A stretch of DNA of 64,000 bases, from the NCBI RefSeq assembly GCF_003987215.1, contig NZ_PIPW01000001.1, positions 372,001-436,000 on the forward strand, in the 5' to 3' direction. Positions 1-9,604 of this stretch are shown here, piece by piece. Under the pieces are notes generated by a model. The model had not been told where the DNA came from, did no database searches, and saw only the letters and a program-made list of their open reading frames with translations. Both the position numbers and the translations under genes were made by a program. The first letter of the stretch is position 1. Every line of letters begins with the position of its first letter. The stretch is from Pseudidiomarina halophila (GTDB lineage Bacteria; Pseudomonadota; Gammaproteobacteria; Enterobacterales; Alteromonadaceae).

Positions 1-932
1 ATTATCAACAGGTACAGGAAGACGCTCAGGCTGCTGAAGAAATGCTGGCCGAAGATGATGCCGAAATGCGTGAAATGGGCCAGATGGAGCTTGATAGCGC
101 CCAGGCTAAGCAAGAAGAGCTTGAAGAACAGTTACAAATTTTGCTGTTGCCGCGCGATCCCAACGATGACCGGGCGTGTTACCTTGAGATCCGGGCCGGA
201 GCAGGAGGCGATGAAGCCGCTATCTTTGCCGGTGACCTGTTCCGTATGTACAGCCGTTATGCTGAGCAGCAAGGGTGGAAAGTTAGCATTGTGAGCGCCA
301 ATGAAGGTGAACACGGTGGTTACAAAGAAGTCATTGCGCATATCTCCGGCGACGGAGCCTATGGACGCATGAAGTTTGAATCTGGCGGCCATCGGGTACA
401 GCGTGTGCCAGAAACTGAATCCCAGGGTCGGGTCCATACCTCGGCCTGCACGGTGGCGGTGTTACCGGAAGTACCGGAAGCGGAAGCTATTGAGATCAAC
501 CCAGCTGATCTACGCGTAGATACTTTCCGTGCCTCAGGTGCTGGTGGCCAGCACGTGAACCGTACGGATTCCGCAATACGCATCACCCATCTACCTTCAG
601 GGTTCGTGGTTGAGTGTCAGGACGAGCGTTCACAACACAAAAATCGGGCCAAAGCCATGTCGGTGTTGCAGGCTCGCTTACAGCAACAGGCCGACGACAA
701 ACGCCAGCAGGAAGAGCAAACCACTCGTCGCAGCCTGGTAGGTAGTGGCGATCGCTCTGAGCGCATTCGAACTTACAACTATCCCCAGGGCCGCGTGAGT
801 GACCACAGGATCAACCTGACCCTTTATCGGCTGGATGAGGTGCTGGGCGGTTCACTGGATTTGCTGCTTGATGCGATCGTGCAAGAGCACCAGGCCGATC
901 AGCTTGCGGCGCTAGCCGAAGCTCAGGGTTAA
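1..932 (+). CDS. prfA: Peptide chain release factor 1 (5' end cut by window)
   Basis: RF1 reads UAA and UAG in the ribosomal A site and triggers peptidyl-tRNA hydrolysis. The frame is open from base 3 and ends at TAA 930-932, giving about 309 residues. The family has about 360, so roughly 50 N-terminal residues lie outside the window. The GGQ catalytic loop is visible (GAGGQHVN), and so is the stop-codon-reading tripeptide, here PET in [13 protein letters not shown] where E. coli has PAT. The next gene is its modifying enzyme PrmC, whose ATG overlaps the RF1 stop by one base (TAATG), so the two are probably translationally coupled. Identification is secure. Confidence 0.97.
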   Translation, partial: YQQVQEDAQAAEEMLAEDDAEMREMGQMELDSAQAKQEELEEQLQILLLPRDPNDDRACYLEIRAGAGGDEAAIFAGDLFRMYSRYAEQQGWKVSIVSANEGEHGGYKEVIAHISGDGAYGRMKFESGGHRVQRVPETESQGRVHTSACTVAVLPEVPEAEAIEINPADLRVDTFRASGAGGQHVNRTDSAIRITHLPSGFVVECQDERSQHKNRAKAMSVLQARLQQQADDKRQQEEQTTRRSLVGSGDRSERIRTYNYPQGRVSDHRINLTLYRLDEVLGGSLDLLLDAIVQEHQADQLAALAEAQG

Positions 933-1831
933 TGACAGCATCACTGCCAGCGCAGTCTCTGCGTGCAGCCATAGAATGGGCGCAGGGGCAGCTCAACAGC
1001 AGCGCATCGGCGCGTCTGGATGCGGAAGTGTTGCTGGCGCATGTGTTGAATAAATCCCGCACCTATTTGCATACCTGGCCCGAGCGCGAGCTCGATGCGC
1101 AGCAGCAAAAACAGTACGCGAACCTGGTCGCAGCCCGGGCGAGCGGAAAGCCAGTTGCACACTTAACCGGCACCCGGGAATTCTGGTCACTTGAGCTGTT
1201 GGTCAATGACAGCACTTTAATTCCGCGTCCCGATACTGAAATACTGGTCGCCAGGGTGCTGCAACTTGACCTGCCGCAGCAGGCGCAGGTACTCGATTTG
1301 GGGACTGGCACCGGTGCCATCGCGCTGGCACTGAAAAGCGAACGGCCCGGCTGGTCGCTGGTCGCGTTGGACCAATCCCCGGCGGCAGTGGCTTTAGCGC
1401 AGCGCAACGCCGCTCGTCTGGAACTCGATCTTAAGGTCATGCAAAGTCATTGGTTTAGCGCGCTGCAATCAGCTGAGACAGGCGGTTTCGATGCTATTGT
1501 TGCCAATCCACCTTATATAGCTGCTGACGACCCGCACTTACAACAGGGCGACGTGCGCTTCGAACCTCACTCCGCGCTGGTCGCTGAACAAGAAGGTCTG
1601 GCTGATCTGATGCACATCATTGCTCAGGCGCGGAGCTTTCTCAATGATGGCGGCTGGTTAGTGCTTGAACATGGCTGGCAACAAGCCGCTGCCTGCCGGG
1701 ACTATTTAACGGCTGCAGGCTATACAGCTGTAGCGAGTGGCAGGGATTATGCTAATCTGGAACGCATTAGCTATGGTCAGTGGCGCCACACTGGTGGAAA
1801 AACAAGGAGCGCAGTTAACCATGTCGAATGA
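932..1831 (+). CDS. prmC: Release factor glutamine methyltransferase PrmC (HemK)
   Basis: This enzyme uses S-adenosylmethionine to N5-methylate the glutamine of the GGQ motif in RF1 and RF2, which raises termination efficiency. The 299-residue length is normal for the family. It has an N-terminal helical substrate-binding region, then a Rossmann methyltransferase fold with the SAM loop DLGTGTGAIAL and the diagnostic NPPY motif (VANPPYIAADDP) that holds the target glutamine. The start at 932 overlaps the prfA stop by one base. The 3' end overlaps the following receiver gene by 11 bases. The prfA-prmC pairing is typical of gammaproteobacteria. Confidence 0.97.
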   Translation: MTASLPAQSLRAAIEWAQGQLNSSASARLDAEVLLAHVLNKSRTYLHTWPERELDAQQQKQYANLVAARASGKPVAHLTGTREFWSLELLVNDSTLIPRPDTEILVARVLQLDLPQQAQVLDLGTGTGAIALALKSERPGWSLVALDQSPAAVALAQRNAARLELDLKVMQSHWFSALQSAETGGFDAIVANPPYIAADDPHLQQGDVRFEPHSALVAEQEGLADLMHIIAQARSFLNDGGWLVLEHGWQQAAACRDYLTAAGYTAVASGRDYANLERISYGQWRHTGGKTRSAVNHVE

Positions 1832-2423
1832 TTTTATTTTTGCCAATGATCCGCAAGAGCCTGCGAAAGCGGAAACGTCGAATACTAAGGTGAAATGGAA
1901 GTTACTTATTGTCGATGATGAAAAAGAAGTTCATGCAGTAACACGGCTGGCACTGATGGACGTGCTTTTTGAGGGCGCGGGACTGGAGTTTATTAGTGCG
2001 CACTCACTGGCAGAGGCAAAACAGCAGATCGACCAGCATCCCGATTTGGCCATCGCCTTATTAGATGTGGTCATGGAAACCGATGATGCTGGTCTTCAGG
2101 TCGCGAACTATATCCGCCGTGATCGTGAAAATCGCTTCACCCGCATTATTTTGCGGACCGGGCAACCGGGGCAGGCGCCCGAACGTGCCGTGGTAATGAA
2201 TTACGATATTAATGATTACAAAGCAAAAACCGAGCTTACTTCGCAGAAATTGTTCACCAGCGTGATGTCGGCGTTACGCTCGTACCGTGACATCATGCGC
2301 GTGGAGCGACAACGACAAAGCCTGCAGCGTCGGCTCGATCAGATTAATGATTTATTAAAACACAATTATCCGCAAGCCTGGCAAGCGGTCCAACAACAAC
2401 AGCAAGAAGAGGACGACACGTGA
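1821..2423 (+). CDS. Stand-alone response regulator receiver protein
   Basis: This is a receiver (REC) protein of 200 residues with no recognisable output domain. The receiver spans about residues 25-150: LLIVDDEKEVH carries the acidic pair, LLDVVMETDDAG the phospho-acceptor Asp, and the YKAKTE segment is near the expected Lys. The sequence style (DVLFEGAGLEFISAHS, RIILRTGQPGQAPE) recalls the receivers that precede DUF3369 and cyclic-di-GMP phosphodiesterase domains, but here the protein ends in a Gln-rich tail. I chose ATG 1821, which follows AAGGAG, over an earlier start at 1737 that would lie deep inside prmC. It overlaps prmC by 11 bases and sirB2 by 4, so it is inserted in the usual prmC-sirB2 junction. 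The partner kinase is unknown. Confidence 0.8.
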   Translation: MSNDFIFANDPQEPAKAETSNTKVKWKLLIVDDEKEVHAVTRLALMDVLFEGAGLEFISAHSLAEAKQQIDQHPDLAIALLDVVMETDDAGLQVANYIRRDRENRFTRIILRTGQPGQAPERAVVMNYDINDYKAKTELTSQKLFTSVMSALRSYRDIMRVERQRQSLQRRLDQINDLLKHNYPQAWQAVQQQQQEEDDT

Positions 2424-2797
2424 TTCCATTTGAAGCTTTGAAACATCTCCACGTCACTTTTGTAGTCTTAAGTGTGGTATTATTCGCGTTGCGATTTTTT
2501 TGGCGGTGTATCGATGCCAAAGTTGCGCAACAAAAATGGGTCAAAATTGTACCGCACATTATTGACACCTTATTGTTGCTGACAATTGTTGGCATGCTGC
2601 TGCATTGGCAGCAGTGGCCATGGGATACCGCCTGGTTAGGTAACAAATTATTAGGCCTGATTGGCTACATAGTGTTTGGCTTAGTGGCAATGAAAGCAAC
2701 TACTCCAGCGTTCCGTTACGGCGGTTTTATCGTCGCTTTAGGCTGGATCGGTTTCTTGTTTCATGTCGCTTTTTCGAAACAAGCTCTTATCGGTTAA
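2420..2797 (+). CDS. sirB2: SirB2 family inner-membrane protein
   Basis: This small membrane protein of 125 residues has four predicted hydrophobic segments (about residues 10-27, 45-62, 75-92 and 100-120) and an N-terminal HLHVTF segment typical of the SirB2 family (YchQ in E. coli). The family is found between prmC and sirB1 across gammaproteobacteria. It was named as a regulator of invasion genes in Salmonella, but its biochemical role is not established. The start is GTG 2420, overlapping the preceding receiver gene in a GTGA junction, which suggests translational coupling. Position and hydropathy support the call. Confidence 0.85.
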   Translation: MIPFEALKHLHVTFVVLSVVLFALRFFWRCIDAKVAQQKWVKIVPHIIDTLLLLTIVGMLLHWQQWPWDTAWLGNKLLGLIGYIVFGLVAMKATTPAFRYGGFIVALGWIGFLFHVAFSKQALIG

Positions 2798-2811
2798 AAA
2801 AATAGGATTGT

Positions 2812-3624
2812 ATGCAGTTTTCGTACCTTGAACACGTTGATCATGAGCTCCTTCCCACTATTGAAATTCTTTGGGAGGTGAGCCGTGTGTTTAATTCTGA
2901 CAGTGATCATTATGTCAGCTCCTTTTACCAGCAGCTAAATGGTCTTAAAGACAATTCTGAGTTGGCTGAAAAAGAGGGGAGTGAACGGTTGCGGGAACTC
3001 TGTAAACAGTTCTATTTTCAGTTTGCGTTCAGTAAAGCGCCAGAGTCGATGTTGACCACCAAGCGGGTTCTGCTTGACCGGGCAATTCGCTTGCGTACCG
3101 GAGAACCACTGACTCTGGCTCTGCTACTACAAGAAGCTGCCTCCTATCATGGTTTAGTTCTGGAACTCATCGACTTCCCAGGTTATCCGTTGTTGCGCTT
3201 TGATTATGAACAGTGCAGCTACTTCGTTGACCCTAGCAATGGTGAATTGCTGCTGGATCAACAGGTGCAGGAGCGTTTTGAAGACGCGACCGACGAAGAC
3301 GACGAGGACTTTAGCTGGGAAATGCTGGAAGCTGCGGATCAAAAGACGGTGATTGTGCGTTACCTGTCCGAATTAAAGCATGCATTGATCGCAGATCGGC
3401 GGTTTGCCGACGCATTGACTACAGTGCACATGTTGCTTGCCGTATTACCTGATGACCCTTACGAGATTCGGGATCGCGGCTACATTCTTGAAGAACTTGA
3501 CTGTAATCATGTTGCGGTTGACGACTATCAGTATTTTGTCGAACAATGCCCCGATGATCCAAGCGCACAGCTGTTGCGCTTACAACTTGAAAACTGGACC
3601 ACGCCACAGACGGTTCTGCATTAA
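2812..3624 (+). CDS. sirB1: SirB1 family protein (transglutaminase-like fold plus TPR-like tail)
   Basis: This 270-residue cytoplasmic protein matches the SirB1/YchA family. It has a transglutaminase-like core (about residues 45-150) containing RTGEPLTLALLLQEAASYHGL and FPGYPLLRFD, and a C-terminal helical, tetratricopeptide-like region (about 185-260, with RFADALTTVHMLLAVLPDDP). The usual catalytic Cys and His of active transglutaminases are not evident, so enzymatic activity is doubtful. It lies 14 bases after sirB2, as in many gammaproteobacteria. The family is normally followed directly by kdsA, whereas here a DUF819 gene intervenes. Its exact function is unknown. Confidence 0.87.
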   Translation: MQFSYLEHVDHELLPTIEILWEVSRVFNSDSDHYVSSFYQQLNGLKDNSELAEKEGSERLRELCKQFYFQFAFSKAPESMLTTKRVLLDRAIRLRTGEPLTLALLLQEAASYHGLVLELIDFPGYPLLRFDYEQCSYFVDPSNGELLLDQQVQERFEDATDEDDEDFSWEMLEAADQKTVIVRYLSELKHALIADRRFADALTTVHMLLAVLPDDPYEIRDRGYILEELDCNHVAVDDYQYFVEQCPDDPSAQLLRLQLENWTTPQTVLH

Positions 3625-3670
3625 CCTCTGGCGTCTAAACATCCACTAAAATAAGAATAAAGAGGTAGTC

Positions 3671-4921
3671 GTGGAAGCAACTCCTTTAATTACTAATGAT
3701 GGCGTTATTTTTGGTCTTCTGACCGTTATTCTTGGCGTCATTTTCTATACCCAGCAAAGTACTCACTCCTTTTGGCAGAAGTTTTACCAGTGGGTACCTG
3801 CGCTGTTATTGTGTTACTTCATTCCTTCGCTGTTAAATACCTTTGGCATTGTCGCTGGCGGAACTACCGGTGTTTACCCGTTAGTCATGTCCTATTTGCT
3901 GCCCGCGTGTTTGGTTCTACTTACCTTAAGTCTCGATTTAAAAGCGATTCTCCGGTTGGGGCCAAAGCTGCTGATTTTATTTCTGACCGGTACCCTGGGT
4001 ATCGTCATTGGCGGACCTATCGCATTGCTGCTGGTCTCATTGATTTTCCCTGAAATGCTCGATGGCGCTGGACCTGAAGCTGTATGGCGCGGTATGACAA
4101 CCGTGGCCGGTAGCTGGATCGGCGGCGGCGCAAACCAGGCGGCAATGAAAGAAGTCTACGAAGTCGGTGGTGAAATATTTTCGGCAATGGTGACGGTCGA
4201 TATCATTGTTGCCAACTTATGGTTGGCGGTCTTGTTATTTATGGCCGGCAACAGCAAGAAAATTGATCAACGCATTGGTGCGGATACCAGCGCCATTGAA
4301 AGTATTAAAACGCGGATTGAAAGCTACGAATCGGAACACCGACGCGAAGCGAAACTTCCCGACTTCATTTTCATTCTGGCGGTTGGTTTCGGTGTGGCGG
4401 GCATCGGTCATTTAGGCGCGGATTTTCTCGCGCCTTATATCGCCGAGAACGTTCCTGCACTCGTGGATTTCAGTTTAGATAAGAAATTTTTCTGGTTGAT
4501 CGTAATCGCAACGACCCTGGGTGTAGCTTTGTCCTTTACGCCGGCGCGTAAGCTTGAAGGAGTAGGTGCCTCAAAAATGGGTTCTCTGATCGTCTATCTG
4601 CTGGTCGCCACTATTGGTCTGCAAATGGATATCAGTGCGATTGTTGAAGTGCCTAAATATTTCTTGATTGGTGCTATCTGGATGTTGGTGCATGCCGGCC
4701 TTATGCTAGGCGTCGCGCGCTTGCTAAAAGCTCCGGTGTTTTACATGGCTGTGGGTAGTCAGGCCAATGTCGGTGGTGCGGCTTCGGCACCGGTGGTTGC
4801 GTCAGCATTCCATCCGTCGCTGGCGCCGGTCGGTGTATTGCTGGCAGTGTTAGGTTATGCGCTTGGTACTTACATGGCCTATATTTGTGGACAAATCCTT
4901 CGCGTCATCGCTACCGGCTAA
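3671..4921 (+). CDS. DUF819 family integral membrane protein
   Basis: This polytopic membrane protein of 416 residues has about ten or more hydrophobic helices, with a charged loop near residues 195-235. Glycine-rich re-entrant-like stretches (GSWIGGGANQAAMKE and AVGSQANVGGAASAPVVASAF) resemble the inverted-repeat halves of cation/anion transporters. It matches the DUF819/YjcL type, whose substrate is not established. The start is GTG 3671, preceded by AGAGG at a suitable distance. It sits between sirB1 and kdsA, nine bases before kdsA, so it probably shares their transcript. A general transporter call is as far as the sequence goes. Confidence 0.82.
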   Translation: MEATPLITNDGVIFGLLTVILGVIFYTQQSTHSFWQKFYQWVPALLLCYFIPSLLNTFGIVAGGTTGVYPLVMSYLLPACLVLLTLSLDLKAILRLGPKLLILFLTGTLGIVIGGPIALLLVSLIFPEMLDGAGPEAVWRGMTTVAGSWIGGGANQAAMKEVYEVGGEIFSAMVTVDIIVANLWLAVLLFMAGNSKKIDQRIGADTSAIESIKTRIESYESEHRREAKLPDFIFILAVGFGVAGIGHLGADFLAPYIAENVPALVDFSLDKKFFWLIVIATTLGVALSFTPARKLEGVGASKMGSLIVYLLVATIGLQMDISAIVEVPKYFLIGAIWMLVHAGLMLGVARLLKAPVFYMAVGSQANVGGAASAPVVASAFHPSLAPVGVLLAVLGYALGTYMAYICGQILRVIATG

Positions 4922-5779
<858 letters not shown>

Positions 5780-5795
5780 TCGCGAACGACAAAGA

Positions 5796-5826
5796 AAAAG
5801 GCGCTCAGTTGAGCGCCTTTTTTTTG
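5796..5826. terminator. Bidirectional rho-independent terminator after kdsA
   Basis: The stem AGGCGCTCA / TGAGCGCCT has a two-base loop, an A-run on the left and an eight-base T-run on the right, so it can work in both directions. It separates convergent kdsA and the minus-strand gene whose stop codon begins at 5827. Confidence 0.9.
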
Positions 5827-6495
5827 TTACGGGCGGAAAATTTGAATGCGATGCGTATTATCCCCTGGATTGGAAATCATCGCAGTGCGATAGTCGGTGC
5901 TGAACCAGCTCGACTGAACCATCGCGGCATGGAAATTCGACATATAGTCCATCGGGGTATCCAAACCACTAAACTCAACCACGCAGATGGTGGTGCGACA
6001 TTCGATGCTATTGAGCACTGCTGTTTGTAACTGTTCATTATCTTCATACACATGAGTGATGCTTTCTTGCATGAAATAAGCCCAGTCCTGATCGATGGCT
6101 TCGCTCTGCATGCGTTCTTCCAACCCATCAACCAGAAGATGCCTACGAATCAGGTCGTCCAGCTGTTCTGTCGATAGCTTACCGCGCAATTGCTCAAGAG
6201 TTTCGTCGATTTCGGCGCTGTTGTTAACGTTGCTCTCTGCGTTTTCGTTTGCTTCGTTATCAGCTGATGTCAGGGTGGCGCTCTGTGTTTCACCGGAAAC
6301 CGTTTCACCGGATTCTGCTGAGGGTATTGGTTGCGCAGCGGGGGCCTGAATATCGGCGCGGTTTGGAACTTTCATATTTTCAGTATTCGCGCTGGTCAGA
6401 GAGTCCGCCGGCATAGGAGTTGTTGCTTGCTGCCATAGGGCTATGGCTAAAAATGCAATCACACTAAGGTAGAGTAGATGGGTAAGTTTATTCAT
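5827..6495 (-). CDS. Membrane-anchored periplasmic protein of unknown function
   Basis: I do not recognise a named family. The 222-residue product has a single N-terminal hydrophobic segment (about residues 5-22) acting as signal anchor, then a long low-complexity Ser/Ala/Glu/Asn-rich linker (to about residue 105), and a compact C-terminal domain of about 110 residues. That domain has two cysteines in IECRTTICVVEF, which could form a disulfide in the periplasm. The start was taken at CAT 6493-6495, with AAGG about ten bases upstream, rather than eight codons earlier. The gene is alone on its strand and its stop abuts the terminator shared with kdsA. Confidence 0.7.
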   Translation of the reverse strand: MNKLTHLLYLSVIAFLAIALWQQATTPMPADSLTSANTENMKVPNRADIQAPAAQPIPSAESGETVSGETQSATLTSADNEANENAESNVNNSAEIDETLEQLRGKLSTEQLDDLIRRHLLVDGLEERMQSEAIDQDWAYFMQESITHVYEDNEQLQTAVLNSIECRTTICVVEFSGLDTPMDYMSNFHAAMVQSSWFSTDYRTAMISNPGDNTHRIQIFRP

Positions 6496-6544
6496 TGTTC
6501 TAAGTCCTTCCGCTGGCACGAGATTATGCTAAACTGATCTAAAA

Positions 6545-6562
6545 TTAAAACGCATGTTTAAA
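6545..6562. promoter_or_regulatory. Candidate operator of the PsrA-like regulator
   Basis: An inverted repeat of the form AAAC-N4-GTTT with flanking A/T symmetry (TTAAAAC-GCAT-GTTTAAA) lies 41 bases before the TetR gene. PsrA-type regulators bind GAAAC-N4-GTTTC-like palindromes, including one at their own promoter. Autoregulation is an inference from this match. Confidence 0.5.
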
Positions 6563-6603
6563 ATGTACGTTCTAAACAAACAGCTAAAAAGTGAGACGTT
6601 TCT

Positions 6604-7233
6604 ATGACGAAGCGAGCAACGACCAAAGATAAAATATTAGACGCCGCAGAGGTGTTGTTTGCGGAACACGGGTTCAAGCAAACTTCGCTGCGCCAAATCA
6701 CCGCTGAAGCCGAGGTGAATCTTGCTTCAGTAAATTATCACTTTGGCTCAAAAAAAGCGTTGATTCAAGCAGTAATGGCACGTTACCTGGAAGTATTCAT
6801 GCCATCGCTGGCGACTGAGTTAACCCAGCTGGATGCGGGTTTTTCTACCCGTGATGTTTTTGAATGTTTTCGTACGCCATTAGCCGAGCTGCGACACGTT
6901 CGCAAACATGGACCTACGCTATTTCTCAGTTTGCTGGGCTATGCTTACGCGGAAATTCAGGGACACTTGCGACGCTATACCATGGACCAGTTTGGTGACG
7001 TTATGGCGCTGTTGCTCGACACCCTGCATCAGGCAAATCCACAATTAAGTCCCATCGATATGTTTTGGCGTCTACACTTTGTATTAGGCGCTACGGTTTT
7101 TGCGCAAGTTTCAGGACCAGCATTGCGTGAAATTGCCGCAGCTGACTTTGGTGAGGCCGTCGCTGCAGACCAGGTGATTGATCGCTTAATCCCGTTTTTA
7201 GCGGGTGGCGTGGATGCCACTGTCGCTGAGTAG
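6604..7233 (+). CDS. psrA: TetR family regulator, PsrA-like
   Basis: This 209-residue DNA-binding repressor has an N-terminal TetR helix-turn-helix (about residues 8-55: ILDAAEVLFAEHGFKQTSLRQITAEAEVN followed by NYHFGSKKALI). The C-terminal ligand-binding part is helical. Similarity in the recognition helix and the position 67 bases upstream of fadE on the same strand point to a PsrA-type sensor of long-chain fatty acids or acyl-CoA, which in other gammaproteobacteria represses beta-oxidation genes. A palindrome fitting that family lies upstream. FadR is also encoded in this window, so two fatty-acid regulators coexist. The TetR assignment is certain; the PsrA assignment is probable. Confidence 0.75.
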   Translation: MTKRATTKDKILDAAEVLFAEHGFKQTSLRQITAEAEVNLASVNYHFGSKKALIQAVMARYLEVFMPSLATELTQLDAGFSTRDVFECFRTPLAELRHVRKHGPTLFLSLLGYAYAEIQGHLRRYTMDQFGDVMALLLDTLHQANPQLSPIDMFWRLHFVLGATVFAQVSGPALREIAAADFGEAVAADQVIDRLIPFLAGGVDATVAE

Positions 7234-7300
7234 CATTCAAACGAATACGGAACATCATTACCAAACACAAGATTACCAAATACAAATAGAAAGGTAGGTT

Positions 7301-9604
7301 ATGGAAATTTTCATTCTTTTAGTCGTAGCCGTCGTGCTGATATTCGCGGTTAAAGAGATCCGGCGCAGCTTGATCAGCCGGCCCATGTTTGCGTTTTTCA
7401 AACGTGTTCTGCCACCACTTTCCAACACCGAACGTGAAGCCATGACCGCCGGCGATGTATGGTGGGACGCCGAGCTTTTCAGTGGCCGTCCGGACTGGCA
7501 CAAATTCCAGCAAGCGAAACCGCCGCAATTCACTGAAGATGAACAGGCGTTCATTGATGATCAGTTAGAAACTCTGCTGGCTATGCTTGATGATTTTAAA
7601 ATCGTGCAGCAGGACTGCGACATGCCGAAGAAGGTATGGGATTACATCCGCAAAGAGAAATTCTTTGCCATGATCATTGGTAAAGAGTTTGGCGGTCTTG
7701 ATTTCTCACCTGCGGCAAACTCACATATTGTTTCGCGCATAGCCACACGCTCGATAAGTGCTGCAGTTTCAGTCATGGTGCCAAATTCCCTTGGCCCTGG
7801 CGAATTGTTAACCCATTACGGCACGGATGAGCAGAAAAACTATTGGCTGCCTCGTTTAGCTGACGGCACCGATATTCCCTGCTTTGCGCTGACGGCTCCG
7901 GAAGCTGGGTCTGATGCGGGGGCGATACCGGATACCGGTATCATCTGCAAAGGTGAACATGACGGTGAAGAAGTGGTCGGTATTCGTCTCAACTGGGACA
8001 AGCGTTACATTACGCTGGCGCCCGTTGCGACAGTGCTTGGCTTAGCATTTAAGCTTTATGATCCTGATGGTTTAATCGGTGATCAGGAAGATATCGGTAT
8101 TACCTGTGCGTTAATTCCTACGGATCATCCGGGTGTGGAAACCGGAGAACGCCATTTACCCCTTAATCAGGCGTTCATGAACGGGACCACCTACGGTAAA
8201 GATGTTTTCATCCCACTAGACTGGATTATCGGCGGTCAGGACTACGCTGGCAAAGGCTGGCGCATGTTGATGGAATGCCTGTCGGCAGGCCGTGGCATTT
8301 CACTGCCAGCCCTGGCGACGGCAACCGGACATCTGGCGCAGCGGATGACCGGTGCTTATGCTTATGTCCGCCAACAGTTCGGCCTGCCGATTGGCAAGTT
8401 TGAAGGTGTGCAGGAAGCTTTGGGCCGTATTGGCGGGACCAACTACACCATTGAGTCCATGCGCCGGCTAACTGTTGCCGCCCTGTGCGAAGGAAAAAGT
8501 CCGTCAGTCATTACGGCGATGACCAAGTACCACATGACTGAGATGGGACGGCAGGTGATTGAAGCCGCAATGGACGTGCATGCCGGTAAAGGCATTCAGC
8601 TTGGACCAAAAAACTACCTCGGGCATGGCTATATGGCCACACCAGTTTCAATTACCGTTGAAGGCGCTAATATTCTGACCCGAAACCTGATGATCTTCGG
8701 GCAGGGTGCAACACGTTGCCATCCTTATGTACTAAAAGAGATGGAAGCTGCGGCGAATCCGGATGAAGAACAGGGATTGCGCGAGTTTGACGGGCTGTTG
8801 TTGAAGCATATTGGCTTTGCCGCCAGTAATTTCTTCGGTAGCTTGTGGATGGGACTGACGGGTGCCCGGTTCAATTCGAGCCCTGTTAGTGGGCCGACGG
8901 CGCGCTATTATCAGCATTTGACCCGGATGAGCCGGGCGTTGGCATTGACGGCAGATGTGGCAATGTTGATTCTGGGCGGCGATTTGAAGCGAAAAGAAAT
9001 GCTTTCTGCCCGTCTTGGTGACGTACTTAGTCACTTATACATGGCCTCGGCGGTATTGAAACGCTACGAAGACGACGGTAGACAAAATAGTGATTTGGTT
9101 TATGTCGACTATGCGATACAACACCACCTGCATGCTATAGGTGAAGCTTTTAATGGGTTTTTTGCTAACTTCCCTAACCGGCCTATTGCCTGGAGTCTGC
9201 GACTTGCCATTTTCCCGTTCGGCATCCATTATCAGGCGCCACAAGATGAGGTCTTGCAGGACATTGCAGACAGCATGATGGAACCTGGAGTTACCCGCGA
9301 TCGGCATACCTTCCTCTGCTACTGGAAAGATGATCCGAAGGATATGACGGGGCATATGGAGTTAGCGTTTACCGCTATGAAAGCCCATGAAGCCATTTAT
9401 AAGCGTCTGCAGAAAGCTGAGAAGCGCGGCGAAATACCGCAAGATTTGGCTGGAGATGAATTGGTCAAAGCGGCGCGTAAAGCAGATTTATTAAGTGCTG
9501 ATGAAGCGAAAAGCCTGAAGAAAGTTGAGAAGCTTCGTATCGCTGCTATTGCGGTCGATCAGTTTGCTCCCGGAACCCTGGAGAAGAGAACGTTCGCCAA
9601 ATAG
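7301..9604 (+). CDS. fadE: Acyl-CoA dehydrogenase FadE
   Basis: FadE is the FAD-dependent enzyme of the first beta-oxidation step, converting acyl-CoA to trans-2-enoyl-CoA. The 767 residues agree with the large FadE class (E. coli about 814) rather than ordinary 380-residue dehydrogenases. An N-terminal hydrophobic helix (about 2-18) suggests membrane association. The dehydrogenase core (about 75-480) includes CFALTAPEAGSDAGA, GRGISLPALATA and MDVHAGKGIQLGP. The C-terminal third matches the DUF1974 extension of FadE proteins. The start ATG 7301 follows AAAGGTAGG. The preceding gene is the probable regulator. A perfect hairpin spans the stop codon. Confidence 0.95.
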   Translation: MEIFILLVVAVVLIFAVKEIRRSLISRPMFAFFKRVLPPLSNTEREAMTAGDVWWDAELFSGRPDWHKFQQAKPPQFTEDEQAFIDDQLETLLAMLDDFKIVQQDCDMPKKVWDYIRKEKFFAMIIGKEFGGLDFSPAANSHIVSRIATRSISAAVSVMVPNSLGPGELLTHYGTDEQKNYWLPRLADGTDIPCFALTAPEAGSDAGAIPDTGIICKGEHDGEEVVGIRLNWDKRYITLAPVATVLGLAFKLYDPDGLIGDQEDIGITCALIPTDHPGVETGERHLPLNQAFMNGTTYGKDVFIPLDWIIGGQDYAGKGWRMLMECLSAGRGISLPALATATGHLAQRMTGAYAYVRQQFGLPIGKFEGVQEALGRIGGTNYTIESMRRLTVAALCEGKSPSVITAMTKYHMTEMGRQVIEAAMDVHAGKGIQLGPKNYLGHGYMATPVSITVEGANILTRNLMIFGQGATRCHPYVLKEMEAAANPDEEQGLREFDGLLLKHIGFAASNFFGSLWMGLTGARFNSSPVSGPTARYYQHLTRMSRALALTADVAMLILGGDLKRKEMLSARLGDVLSHLYMASAVLKRYEDDGRQNSDLVYVDYAIQHHLHAIGEAFNGFFANFPNRPIAWSLRLAIFPFGIHYQAPQDEVLQDIADSMMEPGVTRDRHTFLCYWKDDPKDMTGHMELAFTAMKAHEAIYKRLQKAEKRGEIPQDLAGDELVKAARKADLLSADEAKSLKKVEKLRIAAIAVDQFAPGTLEKRTFAK

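Noticed and set aside
7234-7300. PsrA operator directly upstream of fadE
   Set aside because: Only CAAAC half-sites are present without a GTTTG partner at the right spacing.
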